Shown: in pieces, positions 1 to 11,631 of the stretch
How the letters are laid out: every line of letters begins with the position of its first letter
How positions within the stretch are numbered: the first letter of the stretch is position 1
Assembly (NCBI RefSeq): GCF_047496725.1
Contig: NW_027328678.1
Location: 62,001 to 126,000 of the forward strand
Direction: 5' to 3'
Length of the DNA: 64,000 nt
From: Anoplolepis gracilipes
Taxonomy: Eukaryota; Arthropoda; Insecta; Hymenoptera; Formicidae
Notes under the pieces: model-generated
What the model saw: only the letters and a program-made list of their open reading frames with translations
Database searches by the model: none
What the model was told of the DNA's origin: nothing
Program-made: the position numbers and the translations under genes

Positions 1-239
1 GCTTCCTTCCTCTTGCTTGTTTCTTTCATCTTTCTTTCTTAACTATTCTCATCCCCTCGAACCATTCTCTCCCTTCTTCTACTATTCATTCTCATTCTTT
101 CCTCTTTTTTCATTCTTTTTCATTCCACCATCCCCCCTATAACCCTCTCCTTTTCAATTTCCCTCATCCATCCCTCTCCCTCTCCTTCCTCTCCTAAAAC
201 TCATCTCACATTATCCTGCCAACTTCCTTCTCCCACCTT

Positions 240-3200
240 CCACTCCTTGCATCCCTCCCACACATGCTCCCATGTCTCCGTCTCCCCTCCGCATATTCTG
301 CATCGTCTTTTCGCCTCCTCTTCTTAGTATTTACTCTCCTTTATCTTGCTCTCCAATCTAAACCTCACCACCCTTTTCCATCTGCTCTGCTCCCATCCTT
401 TTTTCAGATACCCCGGTATCCCTTCCCCCTTCACCTCCTTGTACCATCTGTTAAATTTTGCCTCCTCCATCTTTCCCCTTCTTTCCTTCCTCTGTTCATC
501 TCTATCCCTGTCCTCTATTCTTTTATACCAATCCTCCCCCTCTCCTCCTTCTCCTCCATCACTCTTATCCCTCTATCCTTAAAAAAACCCTCTCTTTCCT
601 CTTCCCACTTTGAGCCCACTTCCCCTGTCTTACTCCTATCCTTCATCTCCTCCATGCATCTCCTCGCCAGTTCCCCTCCCTTTCCCTCCCTCAACCTCTT
701 CTCAAAATCCCATGCTCTTCTTTCCGCTCTCACCCTTAGTTTCTCCCTCTGCAATTCTTTTTTCACCATATATCCCGGCGTCCTGATATCTACTCCAAGA
801 ACCCATCTTAGATATCTCTCTTGTATCCTCTCCATCCCCTTCCTCTCTTTCTATCCCCATATCTCCACCCCGTACCCTAACACTGCCCAAATCAACCTAT
901 AGAAAAGCCATATCCTCCTTTCCCAGTTCCCTCCGAACCTCCTCTTTCCTATCCCCCATACCTGTCCCATTAACACTGCCGCCCTCCTAATTCTATTTCT
1001 CACCTGTGCCTCCTGACCACTGTTTTTCTGTAGCGTGTACCCTAAATACTTGTACTCTTTCACCTCCTCCCCTTCCACCTCCAACTTATCTTTGTCATTC
1101 TTCTTCCCCTCTTCTCCTAAATCTCATAACTTTCGTCTTCCCTATGTTTACCTCCAGCCCCTTTCTATCCAGCCTTTTTTTTCCAGCCTGTTCATCATAC
1201 TTCTCATCCCTTCCTCCTCCTCCGCAATCAACACCAAATCGTCCGCATATGCTAATGTGTACACCCTCTTTCCCCCTAGCATCACTCCTCCCCACTTTTC
1301 TTTCCCCATTTCTTCCTCCAAGTCCGCAATCAAGATATTAAACAACATTGGACTCAGAGAGCATCCCTGTCTTACTCCCTTCCCAGTCCAAAAACTCTTC
1401 CCCATCGCCTGTCCCACTCTGCTCTTTGTCTCTCCCATTATATTCTCTATTCTCCTTACCAGTTTTTCTCTTACCTCTCGTCCTCTCATCGATTCCAACA
1501 AAACCTCCCTATTCACTGAATCAAACGCCGCCTTTAAATCTACAAATATTGCCACCATCCTTCCCTTCCTTCCTTCCAGTTGCCTTCCTATCAGATAATT
1601 CAACACATACGCATTGTCCATCGTTCCCATCCCCTTCCTAAATCCCGTCTGATTTGGAGACACTATCTCCTTCTTCTCTACCTCTTCCCTTAGCCTTTCC
1701 GCCAACACTGTCGCATAGACTTTATACAGCGTTGGCATCAACGTCACCCCCTGTAGTCCCCCACCCTATCTCCCTCCCCCTTCTTTAATAATGGTATCAC
1801 CACCCTCTCTCCCCATTCCTCTGGCCATCCCTCCCCTCCCCACACCTTATTACAGAATCTTCATGCTCATCTCTCTAATTCTCCTCCCCCGTACTTCCAC
1901 ACTTCCCCTGGTATCCCATCTATCCCTGCCACTTTTCCATTTTTTATTCTCCCTATTATCCCTCTAATCTCTTCTATCCCAATCTTTTCCTCATCCCACT
2001 CCCCCTCCCTCCTAACCCTGTACCCTTTGATCACTCTACTCTCTACTCCTCCTTGCAACCGCATAAAATACTTTCTCCATTCCTCCATCCCGATCTCCTC
2101 ATTCACTCTCCTCTTTTCCCTCTTCCTCTCCATATTCACTAGCTCCCACACCTCGCCTTCTTTCTTAACCTTCCTTGCCTTCTTCTCCCATCTTTCATTC
2201 TCTTCTTTTTCCTCTCACACAACTCATTATACTCCCTCTTCTTACTCTTGTATCTCTCGCCCCCTTCCCTACGCCACTCCCTCAACTTTTTCTTCACCTC
2301 TTTTTTCTTCTCCTTACATTCCTCATCCCACTATCCTTCCTGCTTTCTCTCTCTTCTTCCTCTTCTCTCCTCCGTTTCTTTTATCGCCTCTTTTATTCTG
2401 TCTTCCATTTCGTCTCCCATCCTCTCCCTTCTCCTCCCTGTTCTAACTCCCCCGACCTCTCCAACACTTTTCTAAACCTGTTCCTTCCATCTTCATCCCA
2501 TATCCCCTTCCCGCTCCTCCCTCCTTCTTTTTTCCCTTCCTTTTGTCTTGATTCTCCTCATCCATATTTCTAAAGGGTGATGATCTGAATCTATCTTATC
2601 CCCCACTTTTAATTTCTTAACTTTTTCCTCCACCTCCCCGTCCCCTATCACGTAATCAATTACTGTATCTCCCTTCCCCCCGTAAATGTAAACGCCCCTC
2701 TCTCATCCCCTCTTACCCTCCCGTTAAGTATTCCCATTCCCCATTCTTCCAGAAATTCTATCAACTGTCTGCATTCCTTATTCCTCTTCTTATCTTTCGA
2801 TCGCCTTCCCCTCTCCTCTTCCTCTCCCCCGTCCACTCTTCCTCCTCCTCTGCTGTTCTCGCATTGAAACTCCTCCCTATTAGCGTTTTCACTTCCTCCT
2901 CTTCCTTTCTTATCCACTTTTCCAATTCCCGTCATCTTCCCCACGCCCTCCCCCACGTACACTCCTAGCAACCTCCATTTCTCTTCCCCCTATTTCAACC
3001 TGCCCATCATCATACCCTTCGTTCTCTCCTCTATCTTATTTCCTTTCTCTAGCCACTCTCTATTTATACCCATCAACATATCCCCCTTTAGTCTTCCCCA
3101 CTCTCTTTGCTACTTGTATCTCCCATTTTAACTCTCTTGATAATTTCCTCTTCACCCCCTCCCAGCCCTTCTCGTCTACCCATGTCTCCGATAACACTAC

Positions 3201-3470
3201 TAACATCCCATATTCTCAAACCTCTCCAGAAATCCTCGTCTTTCTTTCTCAATCCAGCCACATTCCAAAACACCGCTCTCCATCCCCCCTCCTCTCTTTA
3301 TCATCCTTCCCATTCTCCCTTCTCTTCCCCTTCCTTCTCCCTCCTGTTCCCCTCTTTGTCTACCCTGCACCCTAATTTTCTCTTGATCCTCTCTTCTACT
3401 CTTCCCCTTTTCATCTACCAACCTTCCCTCCTCCTCTTCCCATGTCCACCACTTGTCCTCTATCATTATC
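240..3470 (-). pseudogene. LINE copy 1 ORF2 remains (endonuclease, reverse transcriptase, C-terminal zinc motif)
   Basis: The gene copies element RNA into DNA at a nicked target. Endonuclease remains lie at 2660-3273 (WNVAGL-type start). RT lies at 1148-1747, with the palm motifs VDLKAAFDS and the catalytic YADD box in an uninterrupted 199-residue stretch. The thumb and C-terminal region occupies 515-1084. A C-terminal Cys/His motif (CxxC, then WEHVW) is visible near 250-305. The pieces lie in different frames and contain stops, so it cannot be translated as one protein. It is homologous throughout to the ORF2 remains of copies 2 and 3. Confidence 0.85.
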
Positions 3471-3695
3471 CTCCCCTACCCCCATCTTATCTTCTTCCCC
3501 GCATTCTTCTCCTTTCTCGCAATCTCCTCCAGTTTCCACCTCATCCTCCTTTCCTTCCATGTCCAATCATCTAATATTCTCTCCTTCCTCCTCCTCAGTC
3601 CATTCTTCTTCCTCCATATCTTCCTTCTCTGCTCCTCATCCTCCAACCTTACTAATACCATTTCCCTGCCTTTCTCTGTCTCTCCGTAGCCTTTT

Positions 3696-3710
3696 CACCT
3701 CTTTAACCCT
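3696..3710. repeat. 15-bp target-site duplication, left copy
   Basis: CACCTCTTTAACCCT is identical to 5805-5819 and directly borders the T-run of the nested element. Confidence 0.9.
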
Positions 3711-4246
3711 TTTTTTTTTAACGTCTGGAAAATGCTTTACGCATCCCCTGTGGAGCGGGAACTCCTCAGGGGTACGTGGGACTCCCCCTATAGACGGGGT
3801 ATACCCACTAAAAACCAGACGGTGATTCTCTGCGCTGCGGTTGAAATGAGTGAGCCCTGGGTTCGCTTTTGCATTCTACCAGGACCCACCCCCGCATTTT
3901 CCCCCCTGATGTTCGGGGAGGAACTCCATCCCATGGTGCGCCATTGAGAATAACCTCAATGGCGCCACCATTGGCGACGTTGCGGAACCATACACAACGC
4001 CACCTCTTCCTTGGGGTCAAGGTGCAATGGGGGAGTAGGTGTTCGCGCACCTGCTCCTCCCTTGACCCCGGAGAGGGGCGGGTTATTCCCACCCCTCACA
4101 CTATGGCCGCGGATGTTAGCGGCCCTTTTGGGCGAGGGAGGCTAAGAACCCTCCGTATTCACGGCCCCGGTCGGATGTTTGGGAGGGAGGGAAATATTAG
4201 GGGCAGGCAAAACCTGATCCCCCTCACCCTTACCCCCCCGGAACTG

Positions 4247-5109
4247 TCATCCGACCCCTTTCCTGGCTCTCTTCAGTCTCGATGGGCCGGAGAGAGTCGG
4301 TACTGGAGGCAAGCCCCCGATGATCGCCGCCGTCGCGCCCCCGCCGGGAGAGGAGCACACAGCTCCCTCTCCCAGGGCGTGACCGCAATCACCTACCCCG
4401 TCCTTACAGACGGGACAGCAGGGATGCAAACGGCATCCCTCTATTTTGTGTCCAGGGGATCCACACCTGTAACACAGGTGTCCCCTGGACACATTCGAGG
4501 CGCACCCGGAGCCCACATGCCCCAACACGAGGCATTTGTAGCACCTGGGAATCCAGGTGCTACCCATCCGTGTCCAGGCCCGGGCACCCCTGCTCCTACC
4601 CTTGAGAGTTGAGAAGACGGCCCTGTCCTCGCAAGGCTTCGCCCCTCCACCCTCAGAAAGGGAAGGGGTGGTTTTATCACCATTCCCTCCCCTCTTCTTT
4701 TTCCTCCTTTTAGGGCCAACTGGCCCTCCGTTTTTTACGACCAGGAGCCCCCTTCCGTCTCCCCTCCATCCGCATCCCCTTGCAGACGTGAAAGAGGAGC
4801 GGTCACAGTTGGCGGTATTATCGCCAGCTGCACCTCTTTCCTTATCAAGGCGCCGATCCTTTTCCAATCCGTTGGGAGAAGGACTGACGCCTCCCGCCGC
4901 ATCGCCCTTATATCACAGGGGACCTCCCTCTGTGAGGGCATTTGTGTGGAGGAGGCAGACTCCTCCACACCCTTCATCACTTCAGTGGTGTCGGACAAAG
5001 CCTCCACCATCTCTACTTCCGCCATCGTCGGGAGAAAGATTTCTCCCTTCGAAGCGGGGGCGGCCATTCCGGCGTTGTTGGCGAACTCAGCAGAGGAGGT
5101 CTGCGACAT
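4247..5109 (-). pseudogene. R1-like ORF1 (gag-like, three zinc knuckles), frameshifted
   Basis: The protein would bind element RNA. The C-terminal part (4247-4867, 206 codons) has two CCHC knuckles, CYKCLVLGHVGSGC and CYRCGSPGHKIEGC. A third, variant knuckle follows with spacing CPVCKDGVGDCGHALGEGAVC-like. This triple arrangement is typical of R1/TRAS/Waldo-type ORF1. The N-terminal part lies in another frame (4735-5109), overlapping the first, so at least one frameshift separates them. More upstream coding-like sequence continues to about 5796 in further frames. Confidence 0.75.
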
Positions 5110-5770
5110 CGCGTCGCGAGCTTCCCCCCCCCAACTGAGTCGCCACCTCCCTTATTGGAGGTGAGGCCTGGACCTCCACCTCCCTGATGGCGGTTCTCCC
5201 ACCCGCCATCTCACTTTTCTCAAGAAAGACCGCCGTCGAGAAAGGTCTAAACCTTTCGGCGATCTTCCTTCCTTCCACAGCCATCGTCTGGAAGATTTCT
5301 TCCAGCGATGAACTGTAGCCATCCAGGATGACCGCCGCAGTATGCAGATGCTCCAACATCTGCAGACAGCGTTCTCTGTCTGTGCGGCAGTCTTCATACG
5401 CTCCCCAGCCCGGTCAACGATGGTTCTCGCGTTCCCAACCGAGGACTGAAAAGCCTCTCCATTGGTGAACTCCCCGTTTCGGCCAAGACCTTAGCGAAGG
5501 AGTCCATCTGTGATATCACAGCGGACGCCATTTCCCCTAGGGATCCTGCTGGCAAATCCGTAGGTAGCCCATGGCATGATGACGACCCGGAGGGGGCTGG
5601 GATGATACCCCCTCCGTACCGTTGTTCGGTATCCGAACCGAGCGGGACTTCTTAAAATGCTTCGGCATCCATCAGTCTTCGACGCACTCTTAGCACCCTT
5701 CGGGATCACGCGGAGGTTGTGAGTCCTAGAACCCGACAACCACACCGGGATCACTCTCCGGGTGAGCCCC

Positions 5771-5804
5771 CCCACCACGTCAAGGTGGTGCGTCATCGAG
5801 GGGG
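5771..5804 (-). other. 5'-terminal hairpin of the nested R1-like element
   Basis: The end contains a perfect inverted repeat around CACCACGTCAAGGTGGTG, enclosed by C-rich and G-rich flanks. A similar terminal arrangement is at 34884-34918 in the other R1-like element, which supports it as a conserved 5' structure. Function is unknown. Confidence 0.5.
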
Positions 5805-5819
5805 CACCTCTTTAACCCT
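5805..5819. repeat. 15-bp target-site duplication, right copy
   Basis: CACCTCTTTAACCCT directly follows the 5' end of the nested minus-strand element at 5804. Confidence 0.9.
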
Positions 5820-6399
5820 CGCCTCTCCTTCTATATCTCTTATTATCCCCTCTACCACCTCTTTTCTTTTTCCTTCTTTTACTTCTACTCTTATTATTAT
5901 ATTACTCCTTCTTTTCTCTCTATCCTCCATCTCCATCTTTCTTTCCATCTCTTTCATCCTTCTCTCTATATCTCCTCCTTCCTCTCTTTCCTTCCCTCTG
6001 TCTCTCTTCCTCCCTATATCTCCCTCTCTCTACTCTCTCCACACACGCTCGTCACTTTCGCTCTCCCTCTATCACCCTCACACACTCTCAGACCTCCTCT
6101 CTCACTTTATCCACCTGTTCACCTCACTTTTCACAGCCTCTTTCTCTCCACGTCTCACTACTCAATGCACCGGAAGCGGAAATCCCGAAATAACAAGTAA
6201 TATCGATATTCATTATCGTTCACTTGTTTTTGGACCTGATAATTCGTTCGACTCGAAATCTACATTCTAATCCGTACGGTTTCAAGAGCTGGCAGTTACG
6301 CCCTTCTTTCTAACTCATCCTTCCCGAGTCTGGACGTAACAGTAGTTTTATTGAAGCAACAATATTGAATGACTATAAGAGGCAAGCTATGGAATATTG

Positions 6400-7524
6400 A
6401 AGGAGCGGTAAAACTAGACCAAGATCGCTTGAAGGAGTTAAACAAAAATTTAAAAAAGTTACATCGATACGGCAATTACGACGATGGGAAAAAATCATTG
6501 AAGGTGGTAGTGGGTTGGAAAAATTAAAAAAAATTTCTAAATACACAATTAACCATTTTAATGAAGCACTTGAAAGAAAAATCATCAATCATGATATTGA
6601 TATCGCTCGATGGGCTTTTCAAGCACAAGTAAAAGAAAATGCGCCAAGATTCAAAGCCTCAGAAACATGGGTAAAAAGATTCAAAAAAGCACATAATATT
6701 GTGTCTCGGAAATAACAAAATTCGTAACAAAAAAATCTGTGCTACCAAAAGCAGACTTGGAAAATAAATGCGATACATTTATTACAAATGTAAAATATTA
6801 TATTAATTGATATAGAGTGGAAAATATTTATAATTCGTATCAAAGTAGATTTCAGTTAGAATTTCACTCAGGTTGTACTTTAGCCGAAAAAGATATAAAA
6901 AAGATAGAATCTATATAGTACAGTCTGTATCATCAACCACGCATAGCTATACATATAATTCAACCGACTATTTCGGCTGATGGCAGATTATTATCACCTC
7001 TCTTTATAGTATTAAAAGAAGTTACAGGAACGTTTGGTCCAAGAGTACAGGAAACATTATTTAAGGCGCCTAATATCTTTGTTATGACTTCAATATTAGG
7101 CAAATTAACATCAAATTATGTAAACATTTGGTTAAAGGAAGTATTTTTTCCGAATGTCGGACCACAATCAGTACTATTATTAGATTCATGGAGTGGACAT
7201 TGTCCTAACATAATTTCAGAAACTAAACCAGATTCTGCAACAGATATTGCTTTCCTAACTATTCCCGTCGTTACAACGGGAAAAATACAGCCATTAGACG
7301 TATACTGATTTTGGTTGTGGAATAATTTTATTAAATACTTTTCTGATACTGTTACGTTGTTAGATTTTGTTTTGGATCTTCATGCTAGAAATAATATCTT
7401 AAAATTACAATCATTAATGCACTATCAGATCTCGTCGCCTAGGTTTCAAAATTTATTTAAATATGCGTGGTTTCAAAGTGGATACATGCAGAATAGATTG
7501 ACAGAATTTGAAACACCAGTATAA
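6400..7524 (+). pseudogene. pogo/Tc5-type DDE transposase remains
   Basis: The N-terminal part (about 6434-6715) reads as the helix-turn-helix, CENP-B-type DNA-binding region, ending in a segment like ARWAFQAQ...WVKRFKKAHN. It breaks at a stop near 6714. Further pieces follow: 6960-7080, then 7084-7308 with LLLDSWSGH, which carries the second catalytic Asp, and a TGKIQPLDVY segment typical of this transposase group. After a stop at 7306-7308 the reading continues at 7315-7524. Several stops and frameshifts make it inactive. No terminal inverted repeats were recognised around it. Confidence 0.75.
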
Positions 7525-7530
7525 TTTTGT

Positions 7531-9175
7531 TTTTAAAAAAAATTCTAAAGTAAAATGCGATATTTATGGCAAAACAGCAATAATAACTTGTTCTTGGTGT
7601 AGAAAATCGCTTTATATAACACATTTTTTTCCATGAACATCATCTTTGTAATGAATATATGTCATAAATGTAAGACATATACATTTATATACATAAACTA
7701 ATTCTGTATTGATTTCTTTAAAAAATATGTTTTCAGTTACTGATGAATACTGATAAAGTTTTTAGCAGTTTTTCTTATCCATGCAATAAATGTTGGTATT
7801 CTTTTACTTCTGTCTAATAAAAAATTCTTATTCATATGAAACTACGTTAGTAACAATTTCAATCCCAATATATGCACAAGAGACAGTTATTTAATGTGCC
7901 ACAACTAAAGAAAGAGCGCAACAATTTATAGCGCAGCGCCTATAGCACGAAGTTATCTTGTTTTCTCAAAATTGATTCATGGAATCCATATACTATTATA
8001 CATGGATGGATTTTGGCTTTTGATACTCTTTAATTTTTGTTCTTACAAAATTTTTAAAATTTTGCAAAATAAGGGATGGGGGTGGTAAATTATTAAAAAA
8101 TTTGATAATTCGAAATATATAAGGCTCCAATATTTACAAACACGTAAATATAAACTTGGCAATGAGAGCCATGCGCGGATGTTAATGCGTAAATTTTGAA
8201 AAAAATTTGACATTTTAAAAAAATATAATGACACTAATGTAAAGAGTACAAAATACCATAAAACTTTTGTATGAAACATTTTTTCATATATCTTATATTT
8301 TCAAAGATATTCGCTAAAAACGAAATTCGTTATTCTTCGAAGGGTTGTTTCAACCCCTAAACGTTGAGATACGCTGCTAAAAAAAATATAAGTCTAATAT
8401 TTTTTATGCTCTACAACATATCCGAAGGTCATTAAAATTGGTGAGGGACATTTCCAACTGTTCCCTTGTCAGTATCGCACTCTTTTATACAGAGCGGTAC
8501 CGAAGAGTTTCCCCATTCCGAAAATCGAGTCAATTACTTGACGAAATCACGGATCACTTGATTTTTGTCGGCGCGTTGGTGGAAGGTAAACCCTGCGCAT
8601 TCTGGCTTCGACTTTCGAGACGATAACTTAGAAAGACAGCCCCGCAATTAAACATGTATCTGACCGTTACGGTCTCTGCGTCGCTTATTATTATCATTAC
8701 AATACTTATATTGCCTACAGCTCGGACATCCTAACTTTTGGCCGTCCCGGTCAAACATAGAATTAAACGAATAATAGCTAATAAATTATTATCATACCTA
8801 CAATAAATAAAAAGTCGTATTGTCATATAACGGAACGCCGTTACTAACGGTCTCGGGGGCCGAACGGCCGCACTCTATTTATTGAGACTCAGCGCCTATG
8901 GGCACAGTATAAGTAAGAACAGTAAGTACACTCTGTGTCGATACCTTTGATCTTTATGACAACCATCTGCCATATTGTTGATTGTGTAAGGGCGCTTTAA
9001 TTTGAATAATAGAAACTGCTTGACAACTATTATTGTCCAAATATATGCGCCAAATGTTTTGACAATGCTTGAATAGATTTACCATTTATTTTATTAATTA
9101 TATTTTATTTAATATCAAATATGATTAATATAATTATGATATCGTTTTATTAATATTATTAATACAAAATAAAAT
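7531..9175. other. Gene-free AT-rich stretch
   Basis: Only short ORFs without recognisable motifs are present. I see no terminal repeats or RNA genes. It separates the pogo-like remnant from the next LINE-type insertion. Confidence 0.6.
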
Positions 9176-9186
9176 TATAAGAATAA

Positions 9187-11390
9187 ATAGATAGATAGAT
9201 ACATTTATTCCGGGTCCAGCAGGTTTCCGGGGTGTTTTCAAGGAACACCATACCCTTTACAATCTCCTTTCTCTTATCCAAACATACAGCATTTCATATT
9301 TACATAATTATACTCCCGAGATTCTCCCTGAATCTCTATCAAACCCCTTCCTCATCCTCCACTTTAACCCTCCCTTTTTCTTCCCCGAACTTGGCCATTG
9401 TACAGCCTTACAAACTGTTTCCCTCTCCTTCCCTCGCACCCTACCCTTTCTCTCTCAACCCTATTCCTCCTTTCCTCCCCCTTACTTTCTCCCTGTCTCT
9501 TCCTCTCCTTTCTCTTCCGAGCTCTCTTCCCTTTTCCTCTCTTCTTTCCTCTCACACTCCTGCTCTCTCCGCCCTTTCTCTCTTCTCACGCCCCTTTCTT
9601 CCTACTTCCCTTCTCTTTCTTCTCTCCTCTGGATTCCCTCTGTCCTCTCCGTCTCTTAACAATTGACTCTGTGTCCATCCTCTCTTCCTCTCAGCCATCT
9701 TCCTCTTCTCTCTTCCTTCTTCTCGACTATGATATCCCTCTCCTTTCCCTCCTCTCTTCCTTCCAAACTAATAGCACCTTCTCCTCTTTCTGATCCATTT
9801 CTCGCCTCTCCTTCCCTCTATCCCTCAATCCTTTCTTTCTTTCTCTCAGACATACTCTTCTTCTATCCTCTTGCCTCTTTCCTTTTCCTTTTCTTCCTCC
9901 TCTGTCTCCCATCTCCTCTCTTCTTCTACCCATCTCCATCTCTTCCCATCCACGCTTAGTTCCCTGCATGTCGCCATCACTCTCCTGCCTCTCGCTCTTT
10001 CTCTTCTGCCTCCCCGATCCTCCATTTCGTCCTCCTCTTCTCCAACGTCAGGTCCTCGTCTACTCCCACACCCCAGTTTCCTCTAATTTCTCCTTCCCTA
10101 GCACCTCATCCCTGTCCTTTCTCTTCTCCATTTCTGTCAGCATCATCTACGTTCCGTCCTCCTTTCTTCTTTCCTCTATCTATTCCATCCTTAACTTCTT
10201 GCCTACTTCCCTCTCTACAATCCCTTTCACAATAAACCTCCTCTCCTTCTGATCCCCTCCTTCTATTCCTCTCCATAAAACGTTTCTCTTCCTCTTCTTC
10301 CTTCTTTCCTCTTTTTCCCTTCTCGCTCTCGCTCTTCTTTCCATTCCTTACGTTCTTTCTCCTTTCTTACTCTCTCCACTCTTCCCTCCATCCTCTTCCA
10401 GATATTCTCCCACTTTTCTTTCTTCTCTTTTTCTTCCTTTTTTTTCTCTTTCTCCTCCCTCTTCTTCCCCTTGCCATTCCGCCGCTCTTCTCTCCTTTTC
10501 TTCCTTTTTTGCCTTTTCTCTTCTCTCACACTCCACCTTTCCTTCCCTGTTTTCTCTCCTCACCTCTAGCTCTCCGCAAATCTTCCTTACCACCACTAAC
10601 ACTTCCCCCAAGCACTCCTTCAACTCTCTCATCTCATTCCTTATCCCCCTCAGCTCCTCCATCTCTCCCTGTCCCTTTTTCCTCATTTCCTCTCTCTTTC
10701 TTCTTCTTTCACGTAACACTTGCACTTCTAACCTCACTGTTCCTCTTTTCTCTCTCAACCTGACACCGTTTATGCTTTAGCCCTTCTTCTCACCCCTATT
10801 ATGATCGATATCTCCACCATCTTTCTTCCGATATCGATCTATCGGATCCATCTCTCGGTTTTGCATCTCTTTCCACCGCTTATCGCCACCTGTCGTCCGC
10901 TGCCGTTACTCCACTCCCTTTTCCCTCCGCCATGCCGTCCTTCTGCTCCGCTCTTCCGTACCGACTTGCCTCTGCCGTCTTCTCCTTCCCCTTTTCACCT
11001 CTTGGCTCCATTCTCATTCTGACCATTTTTCCTTCTTTTCTCTTCTTCTGTCTCACTTCTCACCAAATTCATCCTATATTCCTCTACCAACTTCCTCCGT
11101 CTTCTCGCATCCACTCCTTTTCTCCTCGCTCCACCCTCCTCTCGTTCCTTCATTTCCCAATTCTTCCACGTCATCCTTCTCCATTCTCTCGTTCCAATTT
11201 TCTCGTCCTTATATTTCTTTTCCCTGCTTGACCTTTTCCTTCATTCCACTTTCACTCACAGCACTGTCCTTCCGCTCTCCCATCTGTCCTTACTTTTTAT
11301 TTTCCACTTTCCCTATCCTTCTAAAAACCTCAAAAATAATCCGATTTCTTAACTCGCCCATTTTCTCCATCCGCCATCTTTATGTAATCC
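9187..11390 (-). mobile_element. ORF1-only LINE-type unit with TCTA tail
   Basis: The unit is polypyrimidine on the plus strand. Its left end carries TAGATAGATAGATAC (the minus-strand 3' tail TATCTATCTA), as in LINE copies 2 and 3. It is flanked by an 11-bp perfect duplication, TATAAGAATAA, at 9176-9186 and 11391-11401. Coding capacity is limited to a Lys/Glu/Arg-rich ORF1-like region. No palm motif (YADD) or endonuclease motif was found on the minus strand, so the unit is non-autonomous. Its 5' end differs from that of copies 1 to 3. Confidence 0.7.
10263..10758 (-). pseudogene. Charged coiled-coil ORF1-like protein
   Basis: Two overlapping reading frames (10263-10529 and 10348-10758) give extremely Lys/Glu/Arg-rich, heptad-like sequence. 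One stretch reads like a coiled coil with leucines (MRELKECLGEVLVVVRKI). This matches the composition of ORF1 proteins in the neighbouring LINEs, but composition alone is weak evidence. No zinc knuckle is visible. Part of the apparent coding capacity may come from low-complexity purine repeats. Confidence 0.4.
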
Positions 11391-11631
11391 TATAAGAATA
11401 ACATTATATATATTAATTAAATATTAAAAGCAAAAATATATAGTTGGACACATTTAAAGTAAAAAAGACATTTTATTTACATATAGAAATATAGAAATAT
11501 ATTGATATATAATCGATAAATTATACATGAATAAATTGATACATTTATAAGTATAAATATAAATACTTCGAGTAGTAATATCAATATCGATGCTATTATA
11601 CTTTTTGGAAGATGTTAAAATTGATAAACAT

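Larger units (their letters stand above)
3711..5804 (-). mobile_element. Nested R1-like non-LTR element with ORF1 but no ORF2
   Basis: This 2.1-kb unit is GC-rich, unlike its host LINE. It is bounded by a perfect 15-bp target-site duplication, CACCTCTTTAACCCT, at 3696-3710 and 5805-5819. The left end carries 9 T (3711-3719), which is the poly(A) tail of a minus-strand element. It encodes a gag-like ORF1 with three R1/TRAS-type zinc knuckles, then about 0.5 kb of noncoding sequence to the tail. No endonuclease or RT motif is present. It must therefore have been moved by enzymes supplied in trans. Confidence 0.85.
3476..6150 (-). pseudogene. LINE copy 1 ORF1 remains, split by a nested element
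   Basis: Two segments (3476-3695 and 5820-6150, minus strand) correspond to the coiled-coil, charged ORF1 of copies 2 and 3. The 3476-3661 part reads as a 61-residue Arg/Lys/Trp-rich piece. The 5820-6150 part keeps the basic, coiled-coil-prone composition. The segments are separated exactly by the 3711-5804 insertion and one copy of its TSD. The role in RNA binding is inferred from LINE ORF1 proteins generally. No zinc knuckle is visible. Confidence 0.65.
1..6180 (-). mobile_element. Non-LTR retrotransposon (LINE) copy 1, 3' end outside the window
   Basis: The block is strongly polypyrimidine on the plus strand, which is the antisense of a Lys/Glu/Arg-rich LINE. Read on the minus strand it starts near 6180 with the same 5' signature (plus-strand GCACCGGAAGCGGA) found at 15617-15630 and 21382-21395 in copies 2 and 3. 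It then gives ORF1-like coiled-coil sequence, an endonuclease, RT and a C-terminal zinc motif. The 3' end lies left of position 1. Copy 1 is interrupted at 3711-5804 by another retroelement. Clade is not settled by eye; I or R1 group is plausible. Confidence 0.85.

Noticed and set aside
264..902. Long plus-strand Ser/Pro/Leu/Phe-rich open frames in the polypyrimidine blocks (also 1035-1598, 12747-13265, 19569-20321 and others)
   Set aside because: They are antisense to LINE ORF1/ORF2 on the minus strand. Their composition follows from the pyrimidine bias, and they contain no domain.
5771..5804. HDV-type ribozyme at the R1-like 5' end
   Set aside because: A hairpin is visible, but I could not lay out the double pseudoknot and catalytic C. 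Kept only as a question to test.
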